Shown here: positions 15,886-19,618 of the stretch, piece after piece
Numbering within the stretch: the stretch's first letter is position 1
Layout of the letters: every line of letters begins with the position of its first letter
Origin: Desulfuromonadales bacterium C00003068
GTDB taxonomy: Bacteria; Desulfobacterota; Desulfuromonadia; Desulfuromonadales; Desulfuromonadaceae
Assembly: GCA_001751155.1 (NCBI GenBank)
Contig: MAXR01000006.1
Coordinates: 1 to 19,618, forward strand
Length of the DNA: 19,618 nucleotides
Direction of reading: 5' to 3'
Notes under the pieces: generated by a model
What the model saw: only the letters and a program-made list of their open reading frames with translations
The model's database searches: none
Told to the model about the DNA's origin: nothing
Translations under genes and position numbers: made by a program

Positions 15886-15917
15886 GGCATGAAAACATTT
15901 TTTCAAGCGCTAACAGT

Positions 15918-18116
15918 TTAAGATTTTTTCCGCAGCAGGTCGGTAAGTCGGTTACCGGCAGCACGGTTTTCTAGGATCTCGGTAGCCCTTTCGACAATCA
16001 GGCTTCCCGCTTCAAGGGAAGGGATTCCGCCGGCGTAAATATTCGAGATAACAGTCATTTCAAAAGAGATATCGCTATTGCCGCTGAACTCGGCTGCGGC
16101 CTGTTTTTCCTCTTCACCGGCCAGACGATAAGTCATATAAGACGACATACTGCGCGAAGCCAGGGCATCACCGCCTGGTCGCTCACCAATCAAGTTGATG
16201 ATCACCTTTGCTTGCAGGGTTTCTGCGACCTCTTCGGCTAGTTTAACCCGGCCATAAGGGGCGACAATATGCTGGCCGACTGTGAATCCTCGGCTCTTGA
16301 GACCATCCTCAAGAACGGGCAGTAATTCATCCATGTTGTGGTGGATGGCCTCGGCGCTGAGACCGTCTGAGATCAGAACCTGAACATCGCAACCTTCAGC
16401 CTGCAGTGTGGTTAGATCTTGCTCGGCGATATGTGCGCCAAGTTCAGGGTTATTAAGGTGGTCATCTTTGCTGGTCGCCTTGGTGTGGAGCACTCGAACA
16501 TTGAATTGCGCCAACTCCTCCATGCGCAAATCGGTATGGATGGCTTCGCGGGCGATCGCCTGATTGGCGCGTAAGGTCCGTTGTACATGGTTGGCAACAC
16601 GTGGCCCAGCATTTTCGAGACCGTACATAGCTGGCGTCGACTCGAGCAATTTTTGGAATTCGACGTCAGAATCACAGAAGATGCGTGGATTGCCCCAATT
16701 GGCGCCGCGCTCAACATTGCCCTGCTCATCAACCTGGTAAATACCTTTTTCAACCGCCCAGGCCAGATACTCGGGCGCTGGCTTCAGGTTGTGAATTTCT
16801 CGCAGAGTCTGATTGTCGTGGCCGCTGGTATCAAAGTAGGACAACATCCGGTCCATGCCATAATAAACATCCATGAAGAAATTGGCACCGGCGGCTGTCA
16901 ACATCTGGGTGGCCATCTGCTGACCTTCAGCTGTGCAGTTGGAATGCAGGGTGTAACAGGGTGCCATCCCCATCGGCAGACCCATGAGTTTACCCATGAA
17001 TTGATCCTGGAGATTGGAGATCATCATTTCGAAGTTATCGAGGTGGGTTTCAGGACCGATAAAACCGGTAACATTGTTAACCATAAACGGGTCGTAACGC
17101 CGTGCCAGGCCATAACACAACGCTTCGGTAACCGTCATGTCGATACCGTTATGCTTGTTGTAGCTGACTTCACTTCCCTGGCCTGTTTCAAAATACATCC
17201 ACTGCTCAGCTTGACCACGTAATGGGCCCTTTTCAGCCATGGTGTAATACGCCTTGTCCAGATAATCAACGGTGACATCGAACTCATCAATCAGGGTGGT
17301 GTCGGTTCCGGCGATGCTCTGGAACAAGATTTCTACCGGTGCCCCTTTTTCCAATGCCGCCAGTTGAGTTTTGATATGAGCAAGGCAGCAGATCTGGGTT
17401 GGTACGCCGGTTTCACGACGAATTTTATCCAGCGTTTCCATGACAACAATGACATTCTCCACTGTATCTTCCGCCGGGTTCATTCCCAGCAGGCAATCGC
17501 CGGTCCCTTCCGAAAGCCCCATATAGCTCAGCAGAGTTAAGCACCGCAGATCATCGGTCGGATGATTTGGTTGGCAGCGTGACGATAGTGTACCGGGCAG
17601 GCCGACTCTGGTACGCGCCTTGGCCGTCGGCTTAACCTTGCGTGAAAGGTAGATCAGTTCATGCACATCGCAGATCTTGGCAAGAGCGGCCACCATAACG
17701 GGAATCAACACGGCACCGATTCGTGCTATTTCATTGCCCGTCGAGCTTAACAGGTGGTTTTTAGTCGCGCCCAGGGTCATCGTTGCAACGGAGCTGAATG
17801 CCTCCAGATCGATATCGTAACCAACGCGCATAACCGAATCGAGCTGGCCCTTATCATCAATCAGCGGCCGATCATATAGATGCTGTAGTGTCAGTTCAGA
17901 GAGTATTGAGCGTGCAGCTTCGCGGCTGATCTCATCTTCAGCAGCTAAACCGCAAACACGGTCACCAGATTTAGAAATATCCGCCACTCCCAATAACTTT
18001 TTGAGACCGAAGAACGAAAATTCACGATCTAACAAGGTTGTGCTGTAGGTTTCATCTGCCTTCGGTTCAGGAACAATAATTTCAACCAGCGGCTTAATTT
18101 TTTTAATCGAACTCAT
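15918..18116 (-). CDS. eutBC: Ethanolamine ammonia-lyase, fused large (EutB) and small (EutC) subunits
   Basis: A 732-residue AdoCbl-dependent lyase that converts ethanolamine to acetaldehyde and ammonia. Residues 1 to about 481 are EutB-like and about 485-732 are EutC-like; in E. coli these are separate proteins. By alignment to my recollection of E. coli EutB, the pocket residues Arg160, Gln162, Asn193, Glu287 and Phe329 are kept (here R180, Q182, N213, E310, F352), but Asp362 aligns with A385. The EutC part keeps VLISDGLS, APYGRVK, LIGERPGGDA and SNIYAGGIPSLEA, and has an insertion of about 10 residues near 666-686. The N-terminal EutC extension that targets enteric enzyme to microcompartments is missing. 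GGAGGAG lies seven bases before ATG 18116, which is 40 bp after the eutA stop. I see no frameshift, so the fusion looks functional. Confidence 0.93.
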   Translation of the reverse strand: MSSIKKIKPLVEIIVPEPKADETYSTTLLDREFSFFGLKKLLGVADISKSGDRVCGLAAEDEISREAARSILSELTLQHLYDRPLIDDKGQLDSVMRVGYDIDLEAFSSVATMTLGATKNHLLSSTGNEIARIGAVLIPVMVAALAKICDVHELIYLSRKVKPTAKARTRVGLPGTLSSRCQPNHPTDDLRCLTLLSYMGLSEGTGDCLLGMNPAEDTVENVIVVMETLDKIRRETGVPTQICCLAHIKTQLAALEKGAPVEILFQSIAGTDTTLIDEFDVTVDYLDKAYYTMAEKGPLRGQAEQWMYFETGQGSEVSYNKHNGIDMTVTEALCYGLARRYDPFMVNNVTGFIGPETHLDNFEMMISNLQDQFMGKLMGLPMGMAPCYTLHSNCTAEGQQMATQMLTAAGANFFMDVYYGMDRMLSYFDTSGHDNQTLREIHNLKPAPEYLAWAVEKGIYQVDEQGNVERGANWGNPRIFCDSDVEFQKLLESTPAMYGLENAGPRVANHVQRTLRANQAIAREAIHTDLRMEELAQFNVRVLHTKATSKDDHLNNPELGAHIAEQDLTTLQAEGCDVQVLISDGLSAEAIHHNMDELLPVLEDGLKSRGFTVGQHIVAPYGRVKLAEEVAETLQAKVIINLIGERPGGDALASRSMSSYMTYRLAGEEEKQAAAEFSGNSDISFEMTVISNIYAGGIPSLEAGSLIVERATEILENRAAGNRLTDLLRKKS

Positions 18117-18156
18117 AGTAGATCTCCTCCAGAAAAGCTTAAGCTTTTCATGCTTT

Positions 18157-19618
18157 TTAGTTCATTCCGTAAAAAGAAACAGGAACAATATTGTTCAAAC
18201 AGCGACCGATATTTACAAAGTGTGCATGTCGATCAGGGATTTCATCGATCACCACCAATTTCACCGGTAATTGGCCCCAGTTTGAAGCATAATTACCGAG
18301 GGTTTTGCCTGCATTGTCACTGAGAACCAACACCATGGTGTGCTCCTCAGGTAGAGGATGGGTCTGTAACGCTGCTGCCAAATTCTGTCCGGCGGCTTTT
18401 ATCTGCGCCAGGGTTGATGGTTGGCCATTGGGATCCAGTGAGCGCCGCGAAAGTATTTGAATACAACCGCCATTGCTCCCTTTGCGCAGTAGTTCCAGAG
18501 CGTGTTGCCACTCATCCGTTTTAGCATCCATCGCCAGGCGTGCCACGATAGGCAGATCCCGCAACGGTAAAGCTTGTGTATCCGGTAGGTACAGGGTGGT
18601 GCCGGAAACATCAGTACTGTGCAAGGCTAAGCCGTACACCGTCGCCCGACCCCGATTTTCGGGTACAAACTGCGTCAGACTTGCCGATAGCTGTGGCGAG
18701 GCGATAATCCGGCGGGCAAGATCAATTCCCAGGTCACCAAAATAGGTTGTCGGCGGTAATTCTTCGCCGGCAACATGTTGGTATATCAACTCACCAACCC
18801 CACCGGAAAAGGTCACAACCGGCGTTACTCCGTTGCAGTCACATTCAAACGGCACCTGTTGATGAGTCTGGGCAATCCCGTCAGCAAAAAACTGCGTTGC
18901 CCCCTTGACCATGGCTTCCAGTGCCTCGATATAAAAACCAAGGATCTGGTCACGCAGCTGCGGGCTCATAACTTCACCAACAGACAATGGAGCCCCAAGG
19001 TGATCGAGAAGCTGACGACCGAAGGCTGACAGCCCAAGCAACAGATAGCTGTCAGGTTTAAAACGAAAATGTCGCGCCCCGACATAATAACAACCGGTAC
19101 TTTGCACATTACCGTTCAATCCCAGAGCCGGATTGGTGGTTCCACCACCGATATCGAGATTGACGATCGGTGTTTCGCTGTGAAAGCGTGACAACACCGA
19201 ACAGCTGCCCATAAATGCCAACCACGATTCCAGTGATGGATCATCAGCTGTAGCGATAACCGCCTCACCGATCCGTTCACTTACCAGTCTGGCCAGGGGT
19301 TGCGCATTACTGCGCAACGCCGCCAGGCCAGTAATAATGGTGCCCCCAGCAAAGATATCCTCCAGGTTGGTACCACTTTCCGCAAGCCACTGCTCTAGAT
19401 ACTCCTCCACCCGCTGTTCATCGATCACGCCGTCAGCAAACGGGGTGAAAACCGGTGTGGAGCGGTATAGAATTTCCGGCTGCCCAAGCTCCATGCGACC
19501 GGTAATACAATTACGACCGACATGGGCTTTGGCAACAATCGCACTGCTTGTGGTCGAGCCAAAATCGAGCCCGATAAGCTTGACCTGGCGGCTAGCACTG
19601 CTTTGCGGTGGAGGGGAA
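18157..19618 (-). CDS. eutA: Ethanolamine ammonia-lyase reactivating factor EutA, 5' end outside window
   Basis: An actin/Hsp70-fold ATPase that exchanges damaged cobalamin on ethanolamine ammonia-lyase for fresh AdoCbl. The frame stays open to the right edge: upstream of the internal ATG at 19494 it encodes VKLIGLDFGSTTSSAIVA, the phosphate-1 loop of the fold, so that ATG is not the start. The phosphate-2 loop NLDIGGGTTNPAL and the adenosine motif FSGGVGELIY are also present. About 487 codons are visible including the stop, close to the full family length, so only a few N-terminal residues are missing. It is directly followed by the fused lyase gene. Confidence 0.93.
   Translation of the reverse strand, partial: SPPPQSSASRQVKLIGLDFGSTTSSAIVAKAHVGRNCITGRMELGQPEILYRSTPVFTPFADGVIDEQRVEEYLEQWLAESGTNLEDIFAGGTIITGLAALRSNAQPLARLVSERIGEAVIATADDPSLESWLAFMGSCSVLSRFHSETPIVNLDIGGGTTNPALGLNGNVQSTGCYYVGARHFRFKPDSYLLLGLSAFGRQLLDHLGAPLSVGEVMSPQLRDQILGFYIEALEAMVKGATQFFADGIAQTHQQVPFECDCNGVTPVVTFSGGVGELIYQHVAGEELPPTTYFGDLGIDLARRIIASPQLSASLTQFVPENRGRATVYGLALHSTDVSGTTLYLPDTQALPLRDLPIVARLAMDAKTDEWQHALELLRKGSNGGCIQILSRRSLDPNGQPSTLAQIKAAGQNLAAALQTHPLPEEHTMVLVLSDNAGKTLGNYASNWGQLPVKLVVIDEIPDRHAHFVNIGRCLNNIVPVSFYGMN

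Noticed and set aside
16581..17222. 213-codon plus-strand frame opposite the lyase gene
   Set aside because: It is antisense to conserved EutB sequence with clear catalytic motifs; the open frame is explained by the codon bias of the real gene.
19030..19494. ATG 19494 as the start of eutA
   Set aside because: The frame continues upstream to the window edge and encodes the conserved GLDFGSTTSS phosphate-binding loop, so the real start is outside.

Overview
This 19.6 kb window looks like the chromosome of a Gram-negative, probably anaerobic or sediment bacterium. Desulfuromonadales (Pelobacter/Desulfuromonas/Geobacter-like) is my best guess. I infer this from RNase J next to uppP and ftsK, the density of c-di-GMP and HAMP/dCache signalling genes, sigma-54 control, and B12-dependent ethanolamine breakdown. 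No rRNA, tRNA, CRISPR array, IS element or phage gene is visible.

Left part (1-8205, all minus strand): a core run of rnj (RNase J), uppP and ftsK reads leftwards from a good sigma-70-type promoter at 8278-8306. Beyond ftsK lie a 47-codon HAMP-domain remnant that overlaps the end of ftsK, a ModA-like lipoprotein, and a PAS-PAS-GGDEF-EAL membrane protein cut by the left edge. The last two overlap by 8 bp and look like one sensory unit.

Middle (8206-12740): a gene-poor divergent region of about 660 bp carries two matches to the -24/-12 (sigma-54) promoter pattern, dyad symmetries and a possible tiny membrane ORF. It precedes a plus-strand pair: an AcoR-like GAF-PAS-AAA+-Fis sigma-54 activator, then a dCache-HAMP protein built like a chemoreceptor but without the signalling hairpin tip. 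A strong bidirectional terminator separates this pair from the convergent genes.

Right part (12740-19618, minus strand): an ethanolamine-utilisation operon. Transcribed order is eutA (reactivase, 5' end outside the window), a fused eutB-eutC ethanolamine ammonia-lyase, three unrecognised small membrane proteins (87, 78 and 41 aa), an Eat-type ethanolamine permease, another small membrane protein (89 aa) and a PduO-type cobalamin adenosyltransferase. The logic is import, deamination to acetaldehyde and ammonia, cofactor repair and cofactor synthesis, probably switched on by the convergent sigma-54 regulator. No microcompartment shell gene or aldehyde dehydrogenase is in the window.

The points most worth a second look are the EutB-EutC fusion with an apparent Asp-to-Ala change in the substrate pocket, the trio of small membrane proteins beside the permease, the tip-less chemoreceptor-like protein, the lipoprotein/GGDEF-EAL pair, and the HAMP remnant at the end of ftsK.
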